Source of the DNA: Pseudomonadota bacterium
GTDB lineage: Bacteria; Pseudomonadota; Alphaproteobacteria; Rhodospirillales; 2-02-FULL-58-16
Assembly (NCBI GenBank): GCA_022572335.1
Contig: JACZWD010000055.1
Coordinates: 1-13,255 of the forward strand
Reading direction: 5' to 3'
Length of the DNA stretch: 13,255 nt
Below, piece after piece: positions 6,170-13,028 of the stretch. The position numbers were made by a program, and so were the translations under genes. The first letter of the stretch is position 1. The number at the start of each line of letters is the position of its first letter. A model generated the notes under the pieces. The model did no database searches and had not been told where the DNA came from. It saw only the letters and a program-made list of their open reading frames with translations.

Positions 6170-7309
6170 TCAGTTGGTGACGGGCAGGGTGAAGACCTGT
6201 CCGGGATAGATCAAATCCGGATCGCGGATCTGGTCCCGGTTGGCCTCGAAGATCATCGTGTACTGCATGCCGGCGCCGTAGGCGCGGCGCGCCAGACGCC
6301 ACAGACTGTTGCCCGGCTGGACGACGACCACCGTACCCGGGCGAATCCCCGTCAATGGCTCGGCGCGGGCGAACGGAAAGGCCAGGCGCGCCAGGACCGT
6401 GCCGTTCGCGTCCACGTGATCGAGACGCAGGGTATAAAGCCCGGGCACGACGGTCGTGTCGGGGCTTAAGCGCCAGATACCGTCGCTGCCGGCCCGGGTG
6501 CGCCCGATGAAACGGTTGTTCAGATAAAGATGCACCAGGGCGCCGGGCCGGGCGCGGCCGCTGAGGCTCAAACGCCCGGCGTCGTCGTAATCCACCGTAT
6601 CGACGCTGAGCCTGGAACCCATGCCCCCGCCCGAGGGGTTCGGCGGCGCGGCCGCCGCTTTCGGCACGGCGGCCAGGGAGCCCCCCGGGGTCGGCGCCAG
6701 GGCCGCGAACCTGGGCGCTCCGGCCGCCGGTTTCCGCGCCCCGATCGGCGGCTTCTGCAGGACCGTGCTGGGACCCGTCCCCTTGCGGGGAACCATCAGG
6801 GCCAGCGGCTGAGACGGCGTCTCCGTGGGACGTCCGGCGATGTCCTTGCCCTTTTCCGGCACCACCAGCACAACCACCGATTCCGATTGCACGGTTTCGC
6901 CGCTCTTCTTGCGTATCTCCAGGCCCAACTGGCGGCTGCCGGACGCCAGCGGTTTCTCCGGCACGAACACCCATTCGCCGCGCGCATCGGCGGTGACCTC
7001 GCCGAGGGACTTGTCTTTATCGAGAATGGTGACGGTGCTGCCCGGTTCGGCCCGTCCCGCCATGACGGCTTCCCCCTCCGGGGTGACGCGCACCACGTCG
7101 AACCTGAGGGAGTCCGACACCTCTTTTTTCGGCTTGCCGGCAACCGGGGGCGTCGTGCGCCCGGCGTCCCGAGCCGCCGCCTGTTCGGCCGGGGGGGCGA
7201 CCTCCGTCGCCTCCTCCTGCCAAAGAACGTAGTTCAGTCCGATGGCGAAAACGACGACACCGACGCCAACGGTGATTAACACAAGCGGCCTGTTCACCTT
7301 GGAATTCAC
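6170..7309 (-). CDS. Membrane-anchored Ig-like/LysM envelope protein
   Basis: 379 residues from GTG 7309; GTG 7297 is an alternative, and an ATG at 7372 is also in frame but adds a stretch that does not look like protein. An N-terminal transmembrane anchor (about 9-30) is followed by an acidic and Ala/Pro-rich linker. Two similar beta-sandwich segments follow (about 67-152 and 234-316), each with a GRA-PG pattern then G..W.. as in bacterial Ig-like repeats. They are separated by a Pro/Ala-rich spacer (about 160-230). A C-terminal LysM domain (about 328-376) carries PGNSLWRLARRAYG and YPGQVFTLP. The protein should sit in the inner membrane and bind peptidoglycan through LysM. It is 84 bases downstream of the 40-aa gene and may belong to the same transcript. 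Confidence 0.85.
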   Translation of the reverse strand: MNSKVNRPLVLITVGVGVVVFAIGLNYVLWQEEATEVAPPAEQAAARDAGRTTPPVAGKPKKEVSDSLRFDVVRVTPEGEAVMAGRAEPGSTVTILDKDKSLGEVTADARGEWVFVPEKPLASGSRQLGLEIRKKSGETVQSESVVVLVVPEKGKDIAGRPTETPSQPLALMVPRKGTGPSTVLQKPPIGARKPAAGAPRFAALAPTPGGSLAAVPKAAAAPPNPSGGGMGSRLSVDTVDYDDAGRLSLSGRARPGALVHLYLNNRFIGRTRAGSDGIWRLSPDTTVVPGLYTLRLDHVDANGTVLARLAFPFARAEPLTGIRPGTVVVVQPGNSLWRLARRAYGAGMQYTMIFEANRDQIRDPDLIYPGQVFTLPVTN

Positions 7310-7393
7310 CGTGCAACGGATTTGCCAGAACGTGCCTCGGACGACATTAATACGGCCAACGGGGCGGCGCAACGCCGGCGCGCCGCACCGCCC

Positions 7394-7516
7394 TCAGCGG
7401 CCCCGGCGAACCCATGCCCCGACCCGGCGGATGCCGGCCCTGAGCGCCACCAGCGCCAAGGGGACACTCCAGAATACCACGGGATCGTAAAAGAATTCCG
7501 ACAGCATTTCCAACAT
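7394..7516 (-). CDS. 40-aa membrane peptide coupled to the upstream methyltransferase-like gene
   Basis: A short open frame from ATG 7516 to TGA 7396-7394 encodes MLEMLSEFFYDPVVFW followed by a hydrophobic segment (VPLALVALRAG) and a strongly basic tail ending WVRRGR. The layout (acidic N-terminus, one hydrophobic helix at about residues 12-27, positive tail) is typical of small single-span membrane proteins. GAGGTGA, which contains the stop codon of the preceding gene, is an ideal ribosome-binding site three bases from the ATG core, so translation is probably coupled. I recognise no family. Support comes from position, ribosome-binding site and composition only. Confidence 0.6.
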   Translation of the reverse strand: MLEMLSEFFYDPVVFWSVPLALVALRAGIRRVGAWVRRGR

Positions 7517-7519
7517 CGG

Positions 7520-8197
7520 TCACCTCGCCGTCGCCAAGCGCAGGCGCGGGAAAAACGCCCCCACCCGGCGCCGGTAGCGGAGGTATTCCTGTCCGAATAT
7601 CCTGATCATGCGCCGTTCCTCGTAATAGCCGCCGACCACCATGTAGGCCGCATACATGGCGCTATAGACGAGGTTGTTGAGCGATGGCCCGCTGGTCAGC
7701 AGAAACAGCAGCCCGGCGGCCAGCATCGGGTGGCGCACCCATCCGTACAGGCCGCCCGTCACCAGGCGATGGGTTCCGAAAAGCTTAAGGTCCGGTTGCC
7801 GGACCGGCCTGCCGAGCAGCTTGAGGACTCCCCGCTTCGCCTGGGTGAGGCCGAGGAACTCCAGGTAATCGCTTTGCAGGAAGGCCGCATACAGCAAGGC
7901 GATGGAAGCCAAGTGCACGGCGGTGACGATCTGCCACAGCCATTCCGGATAGACGACGAGCCAGACGTCGTTGTCCAGGTTTCTGGCCCAGTGCAGGGCG
8001 GCGACGCCCCAGTAGAGCGCGGCGTAACTGAGGCCGCAATAGAGCACGCGCCAGAAGTGTTCGACAAAGAACGGACCGGTCCAGCGGGCCAGCGCGTCCT
8101 TGCATGGCTCCTGGGCGCCGACGGAGTGGAGCAGACCGAACACGGCGAACGCCGCCACGGATGCCCAGTAGTTGCCGAGCAGGGATATAAGCGTCAT
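7520..8197 (-). CDS. Integral membrane methyltransferase-like protein (ICMT/MddA/NnrU-type)
   Basis: 225 residues, with hydrophobic segments near 8-26, 50-68, 88-107, 158-170 and 176-190. The C-terminal signature is that of the isoprenylcysteine/phospholipid methyltransferase fold: LYGWVRHP (150-157), then a helix with YEERRM (192-197) and FGQEYLRYRRRV (201-212). In this fold these segments bind S-adenosylmethionine. The N-terminal FGLLHS (20-25) is shared with the methanethiol S-methyltransferase (MddA) and NnrU-like groups. The acceptor cannot be named. No clear ribosome-binding site precedes ATG 8197. It is the first of a tight pair with the 40-aa gene and lies 128 bases after the TPR gene, across a large hairpin. 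Confidence 0.75.
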   Translation of the reverse strand: MTLISLLGNYWASVAAFAVFGLLHSVGAQEPCKDALARWTGPFFVEHFWRVLYCGLSYAALYWGVAALHWARNLDNDVWLVVYPEWLWQIVTAVHLASIALLYAAFLQSDYLEFLGLTQAKRGVLKLLGRPVRQPDLKLFGTHRLVTGGLYGWVRHPMLAAGLLFLLTSGPSLNNLVYSAMYAAYMVVGGYYEERRMIRIFGQEYLRYRRRVGAFFPRLRLATAR

Positions 8198-8246
8198 GGC
8201 GATGGTTCAAACCGCCGACGATGGCGCCGCCGCGGGAAACAGGCGA

Positions 8247-8317
8247 CGCCGCCGGCCATCCCGTCCCGGCCGAACAAACGCGGGCACCGCGGGCCGGGAC
8301 GGCGCACGCCGGCGGCG
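8247..8317. repeat. Large nested stem-loop between the TPR and methyltransferase-like genes
   Basis: Three stems nest in 71 bases: 8247-8256 with 8308-8317 (10 bp), 8261-8271 with 8292-8302 (11 bp, arm CCGTCCCGGCC) and 8279-8283 with 8287-8291 (5 bp, loop GCA). All 26 pairs are Watson-Crick. The structure starts nine bases past the TPR gene stop in minus sense. There is no T-tract, so it may be a Rho-type or 3'-end-protecting structure rather than a simple intrinsic terminator. Confidence 0.7.
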
Positions 8318-8325
8318 GGGGTCGC

Positions 8326-8796
8326 TCAACCCCTTTTCTGAGCCGCCTCGTACTTCTTGATCGCCTGCTTGAGGTCGTCGTACTCCTCGCAGCCGAACGT
8401 ACACGCGGCGTCCAGGGTTTTCAGGCGTGTCCGGGCCTTTTCCAGGTCGCCCGTCTGCAGGTAAAGCTCGCCCAGATACTCGTTGGCGCCGCGATGCTCG
8501 GGATCGATGTCCAGCGCCTTGGTGTAGGCGGCCAGGGCCTGGTCGAACTGCTTCAGGTTACGGTGGCTGAAGCCGATGTAGTTCCAGGCGTCGGCGTTGC
8601 GCGGGTTGGCCCGGACCACTTTTTCGAACAGGCCGAGGGCGCGCCCGTAGTCGCCGGCCTTCACCGCCGACACCCCTTGCTGATACGTGCTTGGCTCGGC
8701 GGCGGGCCGGCGCGAAGAACTGCTCGAGCCCGCGGCCATGGCCGTCGAGATCAATCCCAAGGTCAACACGACGGCCACTATGGATGTGATTCGCAT
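8326..8796 (-). CDS. Secreted tetratricopeptide-repeat protein
   Basis: 156 residues from ATG 8796, preceded by GGGGAGAA. A Sec signal peptide (1-21, cleavage after AMA) leads to a Ser-rich linker and about three TPR units (about 35-68, 69-102, 103-136). The repeat signatures are clear: AGDYGRALGLFEKVVRANP, then WNYIGFSHRNLKQFDQALAA with YTKALDIDP, then YLGELYLQTGDLEKA. C132 and C136 (CTFGC) near the end could form a periplasmic disulfide. The C-terminus is a charged helix. TPRs bind partner proteins; the partner is unknown. Location in the periplasm is inferred from the leader. It is divergent from the LOG-family gene with about 270 bases between starts. Confidence 0.85.
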   Translation of the reverse strand: MRITSIVAVVLTLGLISTAMAAGSSSSSRRPAAEPSTYQQGVSAVKAGDYGRALGLFEKVVRANPRNADAWNYIGFSHRNLKQFDQALAAYTKALDIDPEHRGANEYLGELYLQTGDLEKARTRLKTLDAACTFGCEEYDDLKQAIKKYEAAQKRG

Positions 8797-8994
8797 GGTA
8801 TTCTCCCCGTGCTCTTCGGTTGGTTGGCGAACCTCCCGACCGGAAAAACGCCGGGCCGGTCCTAATTCCTTGCTTGCGCAATGGCAGGGCGCCGTCGCCA
8901 TGAATTAAAAGGGCCGGCGCCGGGAAAAGCAACTCCAACGCCCGGCGCGCGGTAACAATTCGGTGAACGCAGCCGAAGGAGCGGATACTCTATG

Positions 8995-9050
8995 TCCCCG
9001 GGCCCCGAGATGGTCCCCGGGCCCGGAGATGGTCCCCGGGCCCGGAGCGG
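8995..9050 (+). repeat. Three tandem 19-bp repeats before the LOG-family gene
   Basis: Units at 8995-9013, 9014-9032 and 9033-9050 read TCCCCGGGCCC(C/G)GAGATGG; units 1 and 2 differ at one base and unit 3 ends GCGG. Each has the self-complementary core CCCGGGCCC(G)G. Units 1 and 2 each carry GAGATGG, that is, an ATG after a purine-rich word. Because 19 is not a multiple of three, the repeats do not encode a repeated peptide, which supports the downstream start at 9064. Confidence 0.85.
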
Positions 9051-9063
9051 CGGAAAGAGCACC

Positions 9064-9648
9064 ATGACCACCATCACCTCCATCTGCGTCTTTTGCGGCT
9101 CCAAGGTGGGGGACGACCCCGCCTACACGGAGGCGGCGCGAAGGCTGGGGGTCCTCATGGCCGGGCGCGGCGTGCGCCTGGTCTACGGCGGCGGGCGCAT
9201 CGGCCTGATGGGGGTCCTCGCCGGGGCCGTTCTCGAGGATGGCGGAGAGGTGATCGGCGTCATCCCCGATTTTCTTACGCAATACGAGGTGGAGAACCGG
9301 GACGTGACCGAGCTCATCGTCGTCGGCAGCATGCATGATCGCAAACGCCGCATGTTCGAGTTGTCCGACGGCTTCGTGGTCCTGCCCGGCGGCCTGGGCA
9401 CCCTGGACGAGGCCCTCGAGATCACCACCTGGAAGCAGCTTCAACTGCACGCCAAGCCCATCGTGATGGTCGACGTGGGCGGCTACTGGGGGCCGTTCAA
9501 GGCGCTGATGGGCGGCATCGTCGCCAACGGCTTCGCCCATCCGGCCATCGCCGAGCTGTTCACGGTGGTCGACGGCGTGGACCAAGTGTTCGCCGCCCTG
9601 GAGGACGCGCCCGAGCCCAGGGAGGTGGTGCTGACCAGCCACCTGTGA
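9064..9648 (+). CDS. LOG-family cytokinin riboside 5'-monophosphate phosphoribohydrolase
   Basis: 194 residues from ATG 9064, behind GGAAAGAG (9052-9059). It has the Rossmann-like fold and both signature motifs of the LOG/TIGR00730 family: PGGLGTLDE (108-116), matching PGGxGTxxE, and MHDRKRRM (90-97), plus the YGGGRIGLMG loop (41-50). Members split N6-modified or plain AMP into base and ribose 5-phosphate; in bacteria they are annotated as nucleotide nucleosidases, and the physiological substrate here is unknown. An in-frame ATG at 8992 would add a Pro/Gly-rich stretch encoded by the tandem repeats, which I reject as coding. It lies 67 bases before icd; an AT-rich gap suggests icd has its own promoter. 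Confidence 0.92.
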   Translation: MTTITSICVFCGSKVGDDPAYTEAARRLGVLMAGRGVRLVYGGGRIGLMGVLAGAVLEDGGEVIGVIPDFLTQYEVENRDVTELIVVGSMHDRKRRMFELSDGFVVLPGGLGTLDEALEITTWKQLQLHAKPIVMVDVGGYWGPFKALMGGIVANGFAHPAIAELFTVVDGVDQVFAALEDAPEPREVVLTSHL

Positions 9649-9715
9649 AGGGCGGGCGGGCGTACTAAATGTTTTCCTTAATGTTCTCACTGCATTTTTT
9701 CCGGGGGAGCCGCGC

Positions 9716-10930
9716 ATGCCCAAGATCAAGGTCCTGAACCCCATCGTCGAGCTGGACGGCGACGAAATGACGCGAATCATCTGGGCCTTCATCAAGGACA
9801 AGCTGATCCTGCCGTACCTGGACGTCGACCTGAAGTACTACGACCTCGGCATCGAAAAGCGCGACGAGACCGAAGACCGGATCACCATCGACGCGGCGGA
9901 GGCGATCAAGACCTACGGCGTCGGCGTCAAGTGCGCCACCATCACGCCGGACGAGGCGCGGGTGGAGGAATTCGGCCTCAAGCAGATGTGGCGCTCGCCC
10001 AACGGCACCATCCGCAACATCGTCGGCGGCACCATCTTCCGCGAGCCCATCGTGTGCAGGAACGTGCCCCGTCTGGTGCCGGGATGGACCAAGCCCATCG
10101 TCATCGGCCGCCACGCCTTCGGCGACCAGTACCGGGCCACCGACTTCGTCGTTCCGGGCCCGGGCAAGCTGACCATCACCTATACGCCGGCCGACGGCGG
10201 CGAACCCGTCGAGCGCGAGGTCTACGACTTCCCCGGCGGCGGCGTCGCCATGGCCATGTACAATCTGGACGACAGCATCCGGGGCTTCGCGCGGTCGTGT
10301 TTCAATTACGCGCTGGACCTGGGCTGGCCGCTGTACCTGTCGACCAAGAACACCATCCTGAAGGCCTATGACGGGCGCTTCAAGGACCTGTTCGAAGAAG
10401 TCTTCGAGGCCGATTTCAAGGACAGGTTCGCCGCGAAGAAGATCACCTACGAGCACCGCCTGATCGACGACATGGTGGCGGCGGCGCTGAAGTGGAGCGG
10501 CGGCTATGTGTGGGCGTGCAAGAACTACGACGGGGACGTGCAGTCGGACATCGTCGCCCAGGGGTTCGGCTCCCTGGGGCTGATGACGTCGGTGCTGATG
10601 ACGCCGGACGGCAACACGGTGGAGGCGGAAGCCGCCCACGGCACGGTGACGCGCCATTACCGGCTCCATCAGCAGGGCAAGGAGACCTCGACCAACCCCA
10701 TCGCCTCCATCTTCGCGTGGACGCGGGGGCTGTTTTACCGGGGCAAGTTCGACGGCACGGCGGACGTGCAGGCCTTCGCCGGGACCCTGGAGAAGGTGTG
10801 CGTGGAAACCGTCGAATCGGGCTTCATGACCAAGGACCTGGCGATCCTCATCGGCCCCGACCAGCCGTGGCTGACCACCCAGCGGTTCCTCGACAAGCTG
10901 GACGAGAACCTGAGGCACGCGGTGGGGTAG
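9716..10930 (+). CDS. icd: NADP-dependent isocitrate dehydrogenase, eukaryote-like homodimeric type
   Basis: 404 residues from ATG 9716, six bases after GGGGAG. It oxidises isocitrate to 2-oxoglutarate and CO2 in the citric acid cycle, reducing NADP. It belongs to the eukaryotic-type group common in alphaproteobacteria, not the E. coli type: ELDGDEMTRIIW at the N-terminus, MWRSPNGTIRNI with the isocitrate-contacting Ser/Asn/Arg, GRHAFGDQYRATDFV, the metal-binding Asp residues in NYDGDVQSDIVAQGFGSLG, and AEAAHGTVTRHYR with the His and Arg that select NADP. Length is normal and no key residue is missing. A 6-bp GC stem (10938-10956) lies just after the stop but lacks a T-tract. Confidence 0.97.
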   Translation: MPKIKVLNPIVELDGDEMTRIIWAFIKDKLILPYLDVDLKYYDLGIEKRDETEDRITIDAAEAIKTYGVGVKCATITPDEARVEEFGLKQMWRSPNGTIRNIVGGTIFREPIVCRNVPRLVPGWTKPIVIGRHAFGDQYRATDFVVPGPGKLTITYTPADGGEPVEREVYDFPGGGVAMAMYNLDDSIRGFARSCFNYALDLGWPLYLSTKNTILKAYDGRFKDLFEEVFEADFKDRFAAKKITYEHRLIDDMVAAALKWSGGYVWACKNYDGDVQSDIVAQGFGSLGLMTSVLMTPDGNTVEAEAAHGTVTRHYRLHQQGKETSTNPIASIFAWTRGLFYRGKFDGTADVQAFAGTLEKVCVETVESGFMTKDLAILIGPDQPWLTTQRFLDKLDENLRHAVG

Positions 10931-10956
10931 GGGCCGCCGCCCGGCCGCCGCGGGCG

Positions 10957-10996
10957 TTGACGAAATCCCTCTAATGTTATAATAAATGTTATAATA
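10957..10996 (+). promoter_or_regulatory. Toxin-antitoxin promoter with a perfect 12-bp tandem repeat over the -10 region
   Basis: AATGTTATAATA occurs twice back to back (10973-10984 and 10985-10996), so the consensus -10 word TATAAT appears at 10978-10983 and 10990-10995. TTGACG (10957-10962) is a good -35, 15 bases before the first -10. The AT-rich island stands in GC-rich DNA directly before the antitoxin. Tandem copies over the promoter suit autorepression by an AbrB-type dimer; that binding is inference. Confidence 0.65.
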
Positions 10997-11018
10997 CCTT
11001 TTGGCTTTGGAGGTCGTG

Positions 11019-11246
11019 GTGGCTGACACCGTTACGGTGCGCAGGATCGGGAATTCCTACGGGGTGATTCTGCCCAAGGCGGAACTGGAAAAGCTCGGCG
11101 TGGTGGAGGGCGACAAGCTTTTCATCGTGCGCACGCCCGACGGCATCCGGCTGACGCCCTATGATCCGGACTTCGCCAAGGTCATGGAGGCGACGCGGGA
11201 ATACATGCGCGACCACCGCGACGCGCTCAAAGACCTGGCGAAGTGA
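11019..11246 (+). CDS. AbrB/MazE-type antitoxin of the Doc module
   Basis: 75 residues from GTG 11019, five bases after GGAGG (11009-11013). The N-terminal half has the swapped-hairpin SpoVT/AbrB pattern: VTVRRIGNSYGVILPKAEL, then LGVVEGDKLFIV and GIRLTPY. This domain binds DNA as a dimer. The charged C-terminal helix (about 45-75) is likely the part that wraps the toxin. The stop overlaps the toxin start by four bases (GTGA), so translation is coupled. Classic Doc partners are Phd proteins; here the partner is of AbrB type, a combination known in other bacteria. A TTG at 11001 is in frame but lies before the ribosome-binding site. Confidence 0.85.
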   Translation: MADTVTVRRIGNSYGVILPKAELEKLGVVEGDKLFIVRTPDGIRLTPYDPDFAKVMEATREYMRDHRDALKDLAK

Positions 11247-11635
11247 CCGCCGGGCCGAAGTGGCTCACCACGCGGATGGTGCTGGCCATTCACGACGAAC
11301 AGTTGGCCGTGTTCGGCGGCGGGCAAGGCCTCCGGGATGCCGGGCTGCTGGAAAGCGCCCTCGCCAAGGCCCGTAACCGGTATGAATACGAACGAGACGC
11401 CGGCATATTCCGGCTGGCCGCCGCCACCTGTACGGGGATCGTCCGCAATCATCCCTTCGTCGATGGCAACAAGCGGACCGGATTACTGTCGCTGCAGGCG
11501 TTCCTGGCCCTCAACGGGTATCGTTTCCGCCCCGCGCAGGAGGACGAAGTCGAGATCATTCTGGGCCTGGCCGCGGGCGAGGTCGACGAGACCGGCCTCG
11601 CCCGGTGGATCGCGGCCAACGCCGAACCCGCGTGA
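11243..11635 (+). CDS. doc: Doc toxin (Fic-fold kinase of type II toxin-antitoxin system)
   Basis: 130 residues starting at GTG 11243, overlapping the antitoxin stop. The Fic/Doc active-site loop HPFVDGNKRTG (70-80) is intact: H70 as the catalytic base, with the GNKR phosphate- and nucleotide-binding residues. Upstream are the Doc features LRDAGLLESAL (30-40) and an Ala-rich helix; downstream is LSLQAFLALNGY (82-93), then acidic residues. Length is normal for Doc. Characterised Doc phosphorylates elongation factor Tu on a threonine and arrests translation. All catalytic residues are present, so the toxin is probably active and held by the antitoxin. The two genes form one operon. Confidence 0.93.
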   Translation: MTAGPKWLTTRMVLAIHDEQLAVFGGGQGLRDAGLLESALAKARNRYEYERDAGIFRLAAATCTGIVRNHPFVDGNKRTGLLSLQAFLALNGYRFRPAQEDEVEIILGLAAGEVDETGLARWIAANAEPA

Positions 11636-11756
11636 GGCGAAAGGACGGAAACGGCGGAGACCGGCGAAGACGGGATAATACGGCTTTTCAGAACCTCGAA
11701 AGCCTGCCCGGGCGATCCCTTCGGTACGCTTTTCCGTGCGTTCGCCGGAACGAACT

Positions 11757-11882
11757 TTCATCCGTGTCCATCCGTGTTCATCCGTGTTCGATCGCGAACG
11801 CTCACCATTTCATGCCAATGATCGTCCGATTGAAATGCCCGTGATCATTTCACACGGATGAACACGGATGAACGCGGATGAA
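11757..11882. repeat. Long inverted repeat built of 10-bp units
   Basis: The left arm (11757-11788) repeats (T/C)CATCCGTGT every 10 bases; the right arm (11851-11882) repeats CGGATGAACA. The arms are complementary at 29 of 32 positions, and the 62-base loop holds a smaller stem pairing CATTTCA with TGAAATG. There is no open frame of note. Similar ATCCGTGTTCATCCGTG strings are, from memory, scattered in unrelated bacterial genomes, without a known function. Confidence 0.85.
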
Positions 11883-11910
11883 CAACGGTCCGGGGTCGCC
11901 GGATCACGAT

Positions 11911-11990
11911 TCCCGGCGTCCCTCGGCACACCTCGGCGCCCTCGGCGTTGATAGAATTTAAACGCAGAGGACGCAGAGGGACGCAAAGGC
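11911..11990. repeat. Second inverted pair of ~10-bp periodic repeats
   Basis: The left side (11911-11949) repeats CCTCGGCG-like units about every 9-10 bases; the right side (11961-11990) repeats ACGCAGAGG every 10 bases. The closest units pair with one mismatch (CCTCGGCGTT with AACGCAGAGG) around an 11-base AT-rich loop, and the outer units pair more loosely. Together with the preceding inverted repeat it fills most of the gene-free stretch 11636-12061; the first 120 bases of that stretch show nothing I can support. Confidence 0.7.
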
Positions 11991-12061
11991 GCTACGGGCG
12001 ATGGCGGATATTTCCGAAACCGGCGCCGCCGCCCGGCGGCGGCAAAAGGGCGGCGGGCGCC

Positions 12062-12475
12062 TCAGCCGCCGAACATCTTTTTCAGGTTGTCCAGGCCGGT
12101 CTGGAAGATGCCCTCGATGACCTTCACCGCGTCCGCTTCGGGGGCGCCGGCGGCATCGAACTCGCTCGACCACTCGACATCGCAGGCGCCGTCTTCGGCG
12201 TCGCGGACGCGGATGGTGGCCTTGTAGTTGGCGACGGGCAGGGGGCTGTTGAGGATGGAATAGGAATAGACGCGCTCGGCGTCGTCGCTCCGTTCCAGCC
12301 GTTCGACGATCCTGCCGCCGCCGGCGAGGGTGAGGATGCGCTCCTGGCCTTCCTTCTCCAGTTCGCTTTTCTCCACCGCCGGGTGCCAGTCGGGCAACGC
12401 ATTGAAGCCGCCGATCAGCTTCCAGGCCTCGTCGGCGGAAACGCCGAGCCGGGTGTTCAAGGAAACTTTCGCCAT
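12062..12475 (-). CDS. SRPBCC (START-like) family protein
   Basis: 137 residues from ATG 12475, six bases after GGGAGG (12487-12482). The pattern is that of polyketide-cyclase/MxaD/PYR-like SRPBCC proteins: an N-terminal strand, a helix ADEAWKLIGGFNALPDWHPAVEKSEL, then antiparallel strands (RILTLAGGGRIVERLE, RVYSYSILNSPLPVANYKATIRV, DVEWSSEF) and a long C-terminal helix (AVKVIEGIFQTGLDNLKKMF). The fold forms a deep hydrophobic pocket that binds a lipid or aromatic ligand. The ligand is not predictable. There is no signal peptide, so it is cytosolic. It stands alone, divergent from rpmB. Confidence 0.85.
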   Translation of the reverse strand: MAKVSLNTRLGVSADEAWKLIGGFNALPDWHPAVEKSELEKEGQERILTLAGGGRIVERLERSDDAERVYSYSILNSPLPVANYKATIRVRDAEDGACDVEWSSEFDAAGAPEADAVKVIEGIFQTGLDNLKKMFGG

Positions 12476-12618
12476 GGTGTGCCTCCCGTGTTCAAGGGCT
12501 TCCCGCCGCCTTCGGCTTCCCGCGTGGGTTGGGGAAGGAGAGGCTAGTCCGTTGGCTGCCGCCAGGCAACGGTTATGGGAGGCCGGGCCCGCGGGGCGCC
12601 GGTTGGCGCCCTTTGCCC

Positions 12619-12647
12619 TTGACGGGGGCCGCCGGCGCGCCTAAAAA
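12619..12647 (+). promoter_or_regulatory. Candidate rpmB promoter
   Basis: TTGACG (12619-12624, 5/6) and TAAAAA (12642-12647, 4/6) are 17 bases apart. Transcription would begin near 12654, inside a perfect 7-bp stem CCGCCGT/ACGGCGG (12648-12654 with 12669-12675). Just upstream is another perfect stem, GGGCGCC/GGCGCCC with loop GGTT (12594-12611), of unknown role. Confidence 0.5.
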
Positions 12648-12706
12648 CCGCCGTTCCCGGGGCCACGGACGGCGGCCCCGAATTCGCGCGCGGAGGATCG
12701 ACGGCC

Positions 12707-13000
12707 ATGGCCAGACGGTGCGCCCTCACCGGCAAGGGTGTTCAGACCGGCAACAACGTGAGCCACGCCCACAACAAGACGCGGCGGCGGTTCCTGCCCA
12801 ACCTGCAGCCGGCCTCGGTGTTGAGCGACGCCCTGGGCCAGACGTTCCGCATGCGCATCTGCGTCCAGGCGCTGCGCACCATCGAGCACAAGGGCGGCCT
12901 CGACGCCTTCCTGCTGAACACCCGGGATTCCAAGCTGTCGGAGGAGGCGCGCCGGCTCAAGCGGCGCGTGCGCAAGGCCGTGGAGCAAAAGACGGCCTGA
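12707..13000 (+). CDS. rpmB: 50S ribosomal protein L28
   Basis: 97 residues from ATG 12707, ten bases after GGAGG (12692-12696). The N-terminus MARRCALTGKG..TGNNVSHAHNKTRRRFLPNLQ is the L28 signature. The protein is strongly basic, as expected for an rRNA-binding protein of the large subunit. The C-terminal extension (LRTIEHKGGLDAFL then a charged helix) is the longer alphaproteobacterial form; E. coli L28 is 78 residues. The zinc-ribbon Cys pattern of some L28 proteins is not complete here, with only one Cys near the N-terminus. The gene is monocistronic with its own promoter candidate and terminator. Confidence 0.97.
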   Translation: MARRCALTGKGVQTGNNVSHAHNKTRRRFLPNLQPASVLSDALGQTFRMRICVQALRTIEHKGGLDAFLLNTRDSKLSEEARRLKRRVRKAVEQKTA

Positions 13001-13028
13001 CGTTTCCGCGCCCCCGAACCCGCCGCAC

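Noticed and set aside
5424..6974. Minus-strand 516-codon open frame
   Set aside because: It runs across the YbjN gene (antisense) and out of frame through the LysM gene; the product is Gly/Arg-rich with no domain.
7322..8341. Plus-strand 339-codon open frame
   Set aside because: It is antisense to the methyltransferase-like gene and the 40-aa gene, and is low in complexity.
10938..10956. GC stem after icd as an intrinsic terminator
   Set aside because: The CGCCCG/CGGGCG stem is short, has no T-tract, and abuts the -35 box of the toxin-antitoxin promoter; GC-rich chance pairing is likely.
9665..11029. Minus-strand 454-codon open frame opposite icd
   Set aside because: It is antisense to an unambiguous isocitrate dehydrogenase and is a codon-bias shadow.
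11757..11990. CRISPR-like appearance of the repeats
   Set aside because: Units are about 10 bp with no unique spacers and are arranged as inverted arms; no cas gene is nearby.
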